From positions 7,819 through 49,561 of the forward strand of contig CAJOLR010000036.1 in assembly GCA_905235565.1 (NCBI GenBank): a stretch of DNA of 41,743 nt, read 5' to 3'. Origin of the DNA: an uncultured Bacteroidaceae bacterium. Its GTDB lineage: Bacteria > Bacteroidota > Bacteroidia > Bacteroidales > Bacteroidaceae. The notes below the pieces were generated by a model. It was not told the DNA's origin, searched no databases, and saw only the letters and a list, made by a program, of their open reading frames with translations. Positions 8,157-15,838 of the stretch are shown here, in pieces (position 1 is the stretch's first letter; each line of letters starts with the position of its first letter). A program made the translations under genes and the position numbers.

Positions 8157-8461
8157 ATGCTCACAAAAATAAGAAAAAAGGGTGACACAAAAGGTAATAA
8201 GGCTGAATTAGTTTATTACCATGAGGGCGTTGCACGAATCCGTCCGGAGGACGGCCTTTCGCGGAGCAAAATAAAAAAGGCAAATAACTCGTTTCTGCGT
8301 TTGGAAGGTTATTCCCCAGATGCAGAAAACGAGTTGTCATCCCGACAACTCGTTTTCAAATTAAATCTAATACCATGAAAAACACGTAGCAAAGATATGT
8401 CTTTAATTTATATACAAATCCTATTCAGAATAAAAAATTTGTCATTTAACACAATTTCACA
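8157..8461. other. Intergenic region with half palindromes and a three-arm repeat
   Basis: This 305-bp stretch has no convincing gene. It holds TGACACAAAAGG (8183-8194), which resembles one arm of the REP-like family. It then has an inverted pair GGTAATAA/TTTATTACC (8193-8220), a 6-bp hairpin CCGTCC/GGACGG (8240-8254), and the strong palindrome described at 8325-8357. An open plus-strand frame crosses the region but I recognise nothing in it. Confidence 0.5.
8286..8357. repeat. Perfect 14-bp palindrome with a third copy of its arm
   Basis: GAAAACGAGTTGTC (8325-8338) and GACAACTCGTTTTC (8344-8357) pair perfectly around a 5-base loop. A third, direct copy of the right arm (AACTCGTTTCTGC, 8286-8298) can pair instead with 8322-8335, so two mutually exclusive hairpins are possible. 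No T-run follows on either strand, so it is not a standard intrinsic terminator, although it lies just downstream of the methyltransferase gene ending at 8462. Confidence 0.6.
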
Positions 8462-9643
8462 TTACTCGACGGAGAGTACAAGTCCCTTCAGATATTCTCC
8501 TTCGGGATGAAATATATTAATAGGATGGTCTGCAGGCTGATGCAACTGATACAGAATCTTTACACTGCGACCGGCTTGGGCTGCCGCCGTGAACACAGCC
8601 ATGCGGAACTGGTCCTTGGTTACCACCTGTGAGCAGGAGAATGTAAACAACAGTCCTCCCGGCTGTATTTTCTCCATCGCTTTCTGATTCAGACGACGGT
8701 ATCCTATAAGGGCATGCTTCAGGGCATCCTTGTGTTTGGCAAAGGCCGGCGGATCCAGGATAATCAGGTCATATATGGGATCCATACGGTCCAGATACTT
8801 GAAAGCATCCTCGGCAAAGGCAGCATGACGGGTATCTCCGGGAAAGTTGTTCCTCACTCCACCCGATGTCAGTTCAATGGCACGAGCCGAACTGTCAACA
8901 GAATGAACCAGCCTGGCCCCGCCACGGAGGGCTGCCAATGAGAAACCGCCGGTATAGCAGAACATATTCAGGACGGAACGGTCCTTTGAGTATCTTTCAA
9001 GCAGTGCCCTGTTTTCACGCTGGTCAATGAACAGGCCGGTTTTCTGTCCTCCTATCCAATCCACAGGCATCTTCATGCCATATTCCAGCGGTGTATCATC
9101 GGCCGGACCACCCCAAATATAACCGTTTCCCCTATCTATATCGGCCTTGAACGGAAGTGTGGTCTCCGATTTGTAATAGATGCCGCTTATGGAGCTGCCC
9201 ATAACCTCACGCAGGGCATCGGCAATGGCCACCCTGTCACAATGCATGCCCACAGAATGAGCCTGCATCACAGCAGTACGGCCGTATATGTCTATGACCA
9301 GACCCGGCAGGTTATCGCCCTCGCCATGCACCAGACGGTAGATATTATGGTCCTGACGTCCTGTCAGGTTAAGGGTACGGCGCAATTCGAACGCTACTCC
9401 AAGCCTTTTGAGCCAGAATGCCCGGTCCACAGGCTCTTTCTCAAATGACAGCACCCGAACAGCTATACTGCCGACCTGTATATGGCCTACGGCAATCCAA
9501 TCACCCTCACGGGTATAGACGTCCACCACATCGCCCTCTTCGGGCGAGCCTTCTATTTCGGATATGGCACCTGAGAATATCCATGGGTGAAAACGCCTCA
9601 AAGACTCCTCCTTACCCTTTTTCAGTATTACTCTCTTCTGCAT
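8462..9643 (-). CDS. rlmI: Class I rRNA (cytosine-C5) methyltransferase, RlmI type
   Basis: Predicted 23S rRNA m5C methyltransferase of about 393 aa. The frame is open further upstream, but the natural start is the ATG at 9643, giving MQKRVILKKGKEESL, the usual opening of the PUA domain (about 1-85). The SAM-binding motif VLNMFCYTGGFSLAAL, LIILDPPAFAK (motif IV), and FTFSCSQ with the expected catalytic Cys are all present. The gene overlaps the upstream exonuclease gene by 32 bases (9612-9643) and is the last of a three-gene minus unit. The RlmI assignment, and so the exact target base, follows the family and was not tested. Confidence 0.88.
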   Translation of the reverse strand: MQKRVILKKGKEESLRRFHPWIFSGAISEIEGSPEEGDVVDVYTREGDWIAVGHIQVGSIAVRVLSFEKEPVDRAFWLKRLGVAFELRRTLNLTGRQDHNIYRLVHGEGDNLPGLVIDIYGRTAVMQAHSVGMHCDRVAIADALREVMGSSISGIYYKSETTLPFKADIDRGNGYIWGGPADDTPLEYGMKMPVDWIGGQKTGLFIDQRENRALLERYSKDRSVLNMFCYTGGFSLAALRGGARLVHSVDSSARAIELTSGGVRNNFPGDTRHAAFAEDAFKYLDRMDPIYDLIILDPPAFAKHKDALKHALIGYRRLNQKAMEKIQPGGLLFTFSCSQVVTKDQFRMAVFTAAAQAGRSVKILYQLHQPADHPINIFHPEGEYLKGLVLSVE

Positions 9644-10253
9644 TTTTGCTGATGATTCTGTATTCTCCTGACTGTTTGAGCTCTGAAAGATAACTGTATA
9701 TCCTGAGACATGCCCACGCATCGACAGCGGCATACTGTCTCTGGCTCTCCGTAAGGCACTCTATCTCCCAGTTGCTGAGTTGCTGATTCTTGGATATCTT
9801 TTCGCCGAACAGAAGTCCGTACATCTTTTGAAGTCCTTTCTCTTCAATGCCCATGCTGCTGCACACATCCTGCAGTTCCACAAAACCTGCCGGAGTAAAC
9901 TTACGGCGACTGGCCAGAGAAACAAAATCATCCTTTACAGAGACTCCCACCTTAATTATATCCGGGTCAGAAAGAAAATCGGCGATGCAGTCAGGTATAC
10001 CTATTTTATTAAGACGGAACAGATAAGCCATATCATCAGTGGATAGCTGCAGAAGGGCTATCTTGTGCCCCTGCCCCCTGGTAAATGATGGACGTGTCTC
10101 GGTGTCAAATCCCACGACCTTCTCCGTGCTGAGAATCCCGATGGCTTTCTGCGCCTTATCCTCGGTGTCAATCTCCTCAATGATACCGCCAAACACCACT
10201 CTTGGTTTGTCGGCCAGTTCCGCTTTATCTATTCTGTCTGGTAGTTCAATCAT
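9612..10253 (-). CDS. 3'-5' exonuclease domain protein (DEDDy, RNase D-like)
   Basis: About 213 aa from the ATG at 10253. Another in-frame ATG lies at 10274, deeper inside the preceding gene, and is less likely. The DEDDy exonuclease signature is visible: FDTETRPSF (Asp and Glu of motif I), KVGVSVKDD with the second Asp (motif II), and QYAAVDAWACLRIY (Tyr and Asp of motif III). This is a single-domain protein without the HRDC domains of RNase D. Substrate, RNA or DNA, cannot be told from sequence. It sits between the DUF5063 gene (8-bp overlap) and the rRNA methyltransferase, which hints at RNA metabolism but does not prove it. Confidence 0.85.
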   Translation of the reverse strand: MIELPDRIDKAELADKPRVVFGGIIEEIDTEDKAQKAIGILSTEKVVGFDTETRPSFTRGQGHKIALLQLSTDDMAYLFRLNKIGIPDCIADFLSDPDIIKVGVSVKDDFVSLASRRKFTPAGFVELQDVCSSMGIEEKGLQKMYGLLFGEKISKNQQLSNWEIECLTESQRQYAAVDAWACLRIYSYLSELKQSGEYRIISKNAEESNTEKG

Positions 10254-10785
10254 AAAAAGACGGTTCGTCCGCATTTAGGTCAGGATTGTATCTGACATTA
10301 TGAACTGCACGCAACGTGTTTGTAAGTGTCTGTCCCCAATATGTACGGAAGCCCTCTGAGCATACGGCTACAGCCTCTTCCATAACCTCGTCAAGACCAC
10401 TGCGATAGGAATGCACAAAGTTCTTGAGTGCCTGATAGATATCGGCCAGATCCTCCGATATGCAACGGAGCACGGGAGTGTCGCTGTATTTCATATCCTC
10501 GACGAACACTTCAAGATAATCATCGTTTTCACCGAACTTTTGGTGTAGTGACATGCGGATTGAATCATAGTCCTGTTCAGTGACGGTCTCCTCAAGATAG
10601 AGGCGTTCCGGCTCCCTGTCAGCCAGCATGGATGCCTTAAGATAGACCAGAGGCAGCAGCTTGGATATCACATCGGCCACTCTTGACGGTTCCTTGTCAA
10701 GAACCTGCTCAAGAAAGGCGCAGTACTCAGCTGCTACCGTCACGAACTCCACCGTATTCCTGTCAAATGCCGATGTCTTTGCCAT
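10246..10785 (-). CDS. DUF5063 domain protein
   Basis: 179-aa acidic, mostly helical protein of a family of unknown function found in Bacteroidetes. I chose the ATG at 10785, giving MAKTSAFDRNTVEFV. The earlier in-frame ATG at 10806 overlaps a strong -7 box and would lie before the transcription start. Key conserved-looking stretches are VEFVTVAAEYCAFLE at the start and a central FVEDMKYSDTPVL. No signal peptide or membrane segment. It is the first gene of the unit with the exonuclease and the RlmI-like methyltransferase. Confidence 0.8.
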   Translation of the reverse strand: MAKTSAFDRNTVEFVTVAAEYCAFLEQVLDKEPSRVADVISKLLPLVYLKASMLADREPERLYLEETVTEQDYDSIRMSLHQKFGENDDYLEVFVEDMKYSDTPVLRCISEDLADIYQALKNFVHSYRSGLDEVMEEAVAVCSEGFRTYWGQTLTNTLRAVHNVRYNPDLNADEPSFYD

Positions 10786-10803
10786 ATCATTCAATTGCGT
10801 TTG

Positions 10804-10811
10804 CAAAAGTA
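10804..10811 (-). promoter_or_regulatory. -7 box for the DUF5063 operon
   Basis: Reads TACTTTTG on the minus strand, a full match to TAnnTTTG. Transcription would start close to 10798, giving a leader of about 10-15 nt for the ATG at 10785. The -33 side is poor. Confidence 0.5.
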
Positions 10812-10869
10812 CTCACAAATCACCGATAAGCCCACCCTATTTTGATTTTTTATTATCATAAATAGTTCC

Positions 10870-10877
10870 TATCTTTG
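10870..10877 (+). promoter_or_regulatory. -7 box for the ftsK operon
   Basis: TATCTTTG, a full match to TAnnTTTG, about 35 bases before the ftsK start. A TTTG at 10841-10844 is 25 bp away, longer than usual, so the -33 element is uncertain. The two divergent -7 boxes (10804-10811 and here) lie about 60 bp apart. Confidence 0.5.
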
Positions 10878-10911
10878 CACTTTAGCACAAAACAATGCTT
10901 TTAAATGCACT

Positions 10912-13341
10912 ATGGGCTTGAAAAATAAGGATAAGAAAACACGCACCGGGACTCAGCATCCCGAGTGGAAATTCAGTCTTTCCAACATATCGGATACTCT
11001 TCGCAACGAGACATTCCTATTCACCTGCGGAGCTATCCTGACCATTGCCGCCATCTTCATGCTGGTGGCATATATATCATTCCTGTTCAACGGAGGATCT
11101 GACCAAAGCGCCATCATGAACGGTTCCGCGGAGGTAGAGAACAGTACCGGTATCCTGGGTGCAAAGGCATCGGAATTCATCGTCAACGGATGGTTCGGCT
11201 TTTCATCGGTATTGCTTCCTGTATTCCTGATAATATGCGGTCTGAACATGATGCGGATAACCCACTTCAGGATTTTCCGCTGGTTTGTGAGCTGCACGTT
11301 CCTGATGGTATGGATATCCGTTTTCCTTCAGCTGATACTGTCATCCGTAATGCAGAACTCGTTCATCATTCCCGGAGGATGTCATGGCAGGAACGTCACA
11401 GAGGCAATGCGCAGTTACGTGGGCATACCGGGGCTGCTGCTCCTGCTCATACTTACCATGTTGCTCTATTGTATATACCTCACAAGACGCACCATCGAAG
11501 TTATACGCAACAGTGCTGGCCATCTCAAGGGCGGAATAGGCAAACGTCGTGACAAGAAAGAGGAATCGACAGCTGACAATCCCGCCGACAATGCCTATGA
11601 CGATGATATATACGCCACTCCGCAGGATATTGAGACTCCATCCTTTGAAGAAGAGGATGACGTTCCTCCCGCCACACCGGCCAAGGCCGATACTCCCGAA
11701 AAAGCCAAACCGTCCATTTCAAAGACCGACGAAGACAAGCCCGAAGCCGGTTCAGATGACATCATGATGACGGTCACCGCCGCCAGGGAGGATGAAAAAG
11801 CGGACGGAAAGATACAGGAGCCGTATGACCCGCGTCTGGACCTGTCACATTACAGGTTCCCAACCCTGGATCTGCTCAAGCATTATGAAAATGACGCTCC
11901 GGCTATTGACAAGGACGAGCAGGAAGCCAACAAACGTCGTATCATACAGGTTCTCAAGGATTTCGGCATAGAAATAGAGACCATCAACGCCACAGTGGGT
12001 CCCACCATAACACTGTATGAGATTACTCCCGCCGCCGGTGTACGTATTTCCAAGATACGTAACCTGGAAGCCGATATAGCCCTGAGTCTGGCCGCTCTGG
12101 GCATACGTATCATCGCACCTATCCCCGGCAAGGGAACCATCGGCATAGAGGTACCTAACGCCAAGCCTGTCATGGTATCAATGGAGTCCATACTCAACAG
12201 CAGGAAGTTTGCCGAGAGCAAAATGGAACTGCCTGTTGCACTTGGCCGCACCATCACCAATGAGGTCTTCATGTTTGACCTGGCCAAGATGCCTCACCTG
12301 CTTGTAGCCGGTGCCACCGGTCAGGGTAAATCCGTTGGTCTTAACTGCGTCATCACCTCCCTGCTCTACAAGAAACACCCCGCAGAACTCAAGCTGGTCA
12401 TGGTTGATCCCAAGATGGTCGAGTTCAGCATCTATTCGCCCATAATCAAGCATTTCCTTGCCAAGATGCCTGATGTTGATGACGCTGATGCCATTATAAC
12501 CGATACCACCAAGGTTATACACACACTCAAGTCACTCTGCATTGAGATGGACAACCGATACGAACTGCTCAAGAACGCCAATGTCCGTTCGGTGATTGAA
12601 TACAACAACCTGTTCAAGGACCGTAAGCTGAATCCCGAGAAAGGACACCGTTACCTGCCCTACATAGTCGTGGTTATTGATGAGTTCGGTGACCTGATCA
12701 TGACAGCAGGCAAGGATATTGAGATGCCTATAGCACGTATCGCCCAGAAAGCCCGCGCAGTAGGTATGCACATGATAATCGCCACCCAGCGTCCTACCAC
12801 CAATATCATCACAGGAACCATTAAGGCCAACTTCCCGGCACGTATGGCGTTCCGGGTAAGTTCAATGATTGACTCGCGCACCATTCTGGACCGTCCGGGC
12901 GCCAACCAGCTTATCGGCCGCGGTGACCTTCTGTTTCTTTCCAGCAGCGATCCGGTACGTGTACAGTGTGCATTCGTGGATACGCCTGAGGTAAATGCCA
13001 TTTGCCAGTACATAAGCCGTCAGCAGGGATATACCGAGGCCTATCCGCTGCCAGAGTATGTTGATGAGAATGAGAGCGGCCCGGTGGAAAGCGGGGTTGA
13101 GATGGGAAAGTTCGATCCTATGTTCGCCGAGGCAGCCCGTCTGATAGTGGCCAGCCAGTCCGGCTCCACATCCCTGATACAGCGTAAGTTCGCCATAGGC
13201 TACAACCGCGCAGGCCGACTCATGGACCAGCTGGAAGCCACCGGAATAGTAGGCAAGGCGGACGGCAGCAAACCGCGTCCCGTGCTGGTTATGGATGACA
13301 CCCAACTGGACCGCATACTTGAAACATACAATCTGCTCTGA
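10912..13341 (+). CDS. ftsK: DNA translocase FtsK
   Basis: Hexameric ATP-driven DNA pump that clears and resolves chromosome ends at the division septum. The 809-aa protein has four predicted N-terminal membrane segments (about 30-190). A long acidic, Pro-rich linker follows (about 210-300). The alpha/beta motor domain has Walker A GATGQGKS at about 467-474 and Walker B VVVIDEFGDL at about 586-595. A C-terminal winged-helix gamma domain (about 745-805, SGSTSLIQRKFAIGYNRAGRLMDQLE) recognises polar sequences. Length is typical of Bacteroidetes FtsK, whose linker is shorter than in E. coli. It is the first gene of a closely spaced six-gene plus-strand run reaching 19353; the next ATG is only two bases after its stop. 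Confidence 0.97.
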   Translation: MGLKNKDKKTRTGTQHPEWKFSLSNISDTLRNETFLFTCGAILTIAAIFMLVAYISFLFNGGSDQSAIMNGSAEVENSTGILGAKASEFIVNGWFGFSSVLLPVFLIICGLNMMRITHFRIFRWFVSCTFLMVWISVFLQLILSSVMQNSFIIPGGCHGRNVTEAMRSYVGIPGLLLLLILTMLLYCIYLTRRTIEVIRNSAGHLKGGIGKRRDKKEESTADNPADNAYDDDIYATPQDIETPSFEEEDDVPPATPAKADTPEKAKPSISKTDEDKPEAGSDDIMMTVTAAREDEKADGKIQEPYDPRLDLSHYRFPTLDLLKHYENDAPAIDKDEQEANKRRIIQVLKDFGIEIETINATVGPTITLYEITPAAGVRISKIRNLEADIALSLAALGIRIIAPIPGKGTIGIEVPNAKPVMVSMESILNSRKFAESKMELPVALGRTITNEVFMFDLAKMPHLLVAGATGQGKSVGLNCVITSLLYKKHPAELKLVMVDPKMVEFSIYSPIIKHFLAKMPDVDDADAIITDTTKVIHTLKSLCIEMDNRYELLKNANVRSVIEYNNLFKDRKLNPEKGHRYLPYIVVVIDEFGDLIMTAGKDIEMPIARIAQKARAVGMHMIIATQRPTTNIITGTIKANFPARMAFRVSSMIDSRTILDRPGANQLIGRGDLLFLSSSDPVRVQCAFVDTPEVNAICQYISRQQGYTEAYPLPEYVDENESGPVESGVEMGKFDPMFAEAARLIVASQSGSTSLIQRKFAIGYNRAGRLMDQLEATGIVGKADGSKPRPVLVMDDTQLDRILETYNLL

Positions 13342-13343
13342 TA

Positions 13344-13976
13344 ATGCGCAAATACCTGACACTCATATTATTCACTCTTTGCGCCCTGTCCCTGTCGGCA
13401 CAGAACAGCGCTGAGAAACTGTTGCAGAACACCGTCTCCAGGCTTCAGAAAGACGGTGGCATAGCCATGACCATGGATGCCGCAATCAGGAATGAAGGCA
13501 CTACAGAACATACGGACATGGTAATCAGGATTTCCGGAACCAGTTTCTATGCACAGTTGGATGACTGCACACTGTGGTTTGACGGCAAGACTCTATGGAA
13601 CGGCAAGGACTTCGGCGACGGCATCGAGGAGATCTACATCACTGAGCCTACCCCGGAAGAAAAATCCCGCTACGATATAATCAGTCTTATTGAGAAACAT
13701 CAGGGATTCAGCGTAAGCGGAAACGGAACGGATACGTTCATCCTGACAGCGTCCAACCCCGGGCGCAGCGTTGAGGGAATCAGCAAGGTCAACATAAAAG
13801 TTGATGCAGGTACATACGCAATCCAGAACATTCAGGTTGAGTTTGACAAGGAGCTTGGCGGCATATCGGCATCGGCCAAGGTTACTGAATACAAGACAGG
13901 ACAGAAGTTTGACAAATCTGTGTTCACCTGCCCCGTAAAGGATTTCAAGGATGCCGAAATCATTGATTTGAGATAA
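13344..13976 (+). CDS. LolA-like outer-membrane lipoprotein carrier family protein
   Basis: 210-aa protein with a signal peptide (MRKYLTLILFTLCALSLSA|QN), so periplasmic. The body has the LolA/LolB-like pattern: an early helix (AEKLLQNTVSRLQKDGGIAM), then beta strands with ISGTSFYAQLDDCTLWFDGKTLWNG and the late KVNIKVDAGTYAIQNIQVEF. The family shuttles lipoproteins or lipids across the periplasm. Whether this member does so is inferred. Its position directly behind ftsK is an arrangement I know from other Bacteroidales. It starts two bases after the ftsK stop. Confidence 0.8.
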   Translation: MRKYLTLILFTLCALSLSAQNSAEKLLQNTVSRLQKDGGIAMTMDAAIRNEGTTEHTDMVIRISGTSFYAQLDDCTLWFDGKTLWNGKDFGDGIEEIYITEPTPEEKSRYDIISLIEKHQGFSVSGNGTDTFILTASNPGRSVEGISKVNIKVDAGTYAIQNIQVEFDKELGGISASAKVTEYKTGQKFDKSVFTCPVKDFKDAEIIDLR

Positions 13977-13988
13977 AAACAGAACAAT

Positions 13989-14918
13989 ATGGAAAGAGTA
14001 AAATGCCTTATCATCGGATCCGGACCTGCCGGATTCACCGCAGCTATCTATGCTTCACGCGCCAACCTCAATCCCGTGCTCTACGAGGGTCCTCAGTCCG
14101 GCGGCCAGTTGATAACAACCACCGTAGTTGAGAATTTCCCCGGATATCCCCAGGGTGTGAGCGGCTATGACATGATGGAGGATATGCGCGCCCAGGCTGC
14201 CCGTTTTGGTGCCACAATACGCATGGGCATTGTAACTGCTGTGGATTTCGGTTCGGCCCCTTACACCGTAACGATTGATGACGGCACACAGCTGCAGGCC
14301 GATACCGTAATCATATCCACCGGCGCAACAGCCAAGTATCTGGGTCTGGAGGATGAGAAGAAATACGCAGGACGCGGAGTGAGCGCCTGCGCCACCTGTG
14401 ACGGTTTCTTTTTCCGCAAGAAGGTGGTAGCAGTTGTAGGCGGCGGCGATACCGCATGTGAGGAGGCATCCTATCTGGCCACACTTGCAAGCAAGGTTTA
14501 TCTCATAGTACGCAAGAACTACCTGCGCGCCAGCGACATAATGCAGAAACGTGTGCTTGAGAATCCCAAGATTGAGGTCCTGTTCGGCCACAACACCGAG
14601 GGTCTTACAGGTGAGAATAAAGTACAGGGCATCAAACTTGTCAAGGACCTGGGCCTGCCCACTGAGGAGCATTACGAGCGTGAGATTGACGGATTCTTCC
14701 TGGCCATAGGCCACAAGCCCAACTCCGATGTGTTCAAGCCCTGGATAGAGACCGATGAAAACGGCTATATCAAGACCTTGAACGGCACTCCCGTAACCAA
14801 CGTTCCGGGTGTGTTTGCTGCAGGTGATGTGGCAGACCCGGTTTACCGTCAGGCCATCTGTGCCGCAGCAAGCGGATGCAAGGCTGCCATGGAAGCTGAG
14901 AAATACCTGAACAAATAA
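13989..14918 (+). CDS. trxB: Thioredoxin reductase
   Basis: NADPH-dependent flavoprotein that reduces thioredoxin. The 309-aa protein has FAD-binding GSGPAGFTAAIYA near the N-terminus, the redox-active CATC motif (about 134-137, followed by DGFFF), NADPH-binding VVGGGDTACEEA, and C-terminal VFAAGDVADPVYRQA. All are canonical for the low-molecular-weight form. It lies third in the ftsK run, 12 bases after the LolA-like gene; thioredoxin itself is not in the window. Confidence 0.97.
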   Translation: MERVKCLIIGSGPAGFTAAIYASRANLNPVLYEGPQSGGQLITTTVVENFPGYPQGVSGYDMMEDMRAQAARFGATIRMGIVTAVDFGSAPYTVTIDDGTQLQADTVIISTGATAKYLGLEDEKKYAGRGVSACATCDGFFFRKKVVAVVGGGDTACEEASYLATLASKVYLIVRKNYLRASDIMQKRVLENPKIEVLFGHNTEGLTGENKVQGIKLVKDLGLPTEEHYEREIDGFFLAIGHKPNSDVFKPWIETDENGYIKTLNGTPVTNVPGVFAAGDVADPVYRQAICAAASGCKAAMEAEKYLNK

Positions 14919-14937
14919 TCCTAAAACAATAATAGCA

Positions 14938-15822
14938 ATGAAGATTTCAGAGATTCTTTCCAGGAAAAAAACCCTTTCATTCGAGATTTTCCCTCCCAAA
15001 AGAGAGGAGGACACATTTACTCTGATTGACAAGACCATCACACAACTGGGCAAATATTCCCCCGATTACATAAGCGTAACCTACGGAGCCCTGGGCAACA
15101 CCCTGTCCAACACCGCAATGATTGCCAAGACCATAAAAGACAACACTTGCGCACAGCCTCTGGCCCATCTTACCTGCGTGGCATCCACACGTGACAAGGT
15201 GGACAGCGTCTGCAATGAGCTCATGGGCTACGGCGTTGATAACATCCTAACTCTGCGCGGCGACATCCCCAAGGATACCACAACCCCCATATTCTCTGAT
15301 TTCAAGCACGCCAGCGATCTGGCATCGTACATAAAAGGCAAGTATGACGGACGGTTCGGAATAGCAGGAGCCTGCTACCCCGATAAACATCCCGAGGCAG
15401 CCAACCAGACCGCCGACATTGAGTTCATGAAATTCAAGCAGGATTCCGGAATGGAGTTCTTTGACAGCCAGTTGTTCTTTGACAACGAGGTATTCTACCA
15501 TTTCCTGCTCAAGGCCCGCAAGGCCGGCATCACCGTGCCCATCATTCCGGGAATAATGCCGATAACCAGTTATGCGCAGATAGACCGCATGATACAGGTG
15601 TCAAACTGCAAGGTGCCTCTTAAACTGCTCAACCAGTTTGACCGTTACAAGGATGACAAGGCTGCAATCGAGGAGATAGGCCTTATCTTTACCAGTTATC
15701 AGATTCTGGACCTCATGGCCAACGATGTCGATGGTATCCATATCTACTCCATGAACAAGAGCGAGTTCATAGGCAAACTGATGGACAACATCGGCTACGT
15801 GGCATCGGGATTCTTCAAATAA
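14938..15822 (+). CDS. metF: Methylenetetrahydrofolate reductase
   Basis: FAD-dependent TIM-barrel enzyme reducing 5,10-methylene-THF to 5-methyl-THF, the methyl donor for methionine synthase. The 294-aa protein opens with SFEIFPPKREED and has the folate/FAD segments VTYGALG, HLTCVAST, ILTLRGD and GIAGACYPDKHPEA. It is 16 bases ahead of the cobalamin-dependent homocysteine methyltransferase gene, so both steps of methyl transfer to homocysteine are made from one transcript. Confidence 0.96.
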   Translation: MKISEILSRKKTLSFEIFPPKREEDTFTLIDKTITQLGKYSPDYISVTYGALGNTLSNTAMIAKTIKDNTCAQPLAHLTCVASTRDKVDSVCNELMGYGVDNILTLRGDIPKDTTTPIFSDFKHASDLASYIKGKYDGRFGIAGACYPDKHPEAANQTADIEFMKFKQDSGMEFFDSQLFFDNEVFYHFLLKARKAGITVPIIPGIMPITSYAQIDRMIQVSNCKVPLKLLNQFDRYKDDKAAIEEIGLIFTSYQILDLMANDVDGIHIYSMNKSEFIGKLMDNIGYVASGFFK

Positions 15823-15838
15823 CCACCAGAAAGACAGA

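Noticed and set aside
14055..15053. 332-aa minus-strand reading frame opposite trxB and metF
   Set aside because: It is antisense to two fully recognisable enzymes with all their motifs, and its own translation is Cys/Leu/Tyr-rich with no family resemblance.
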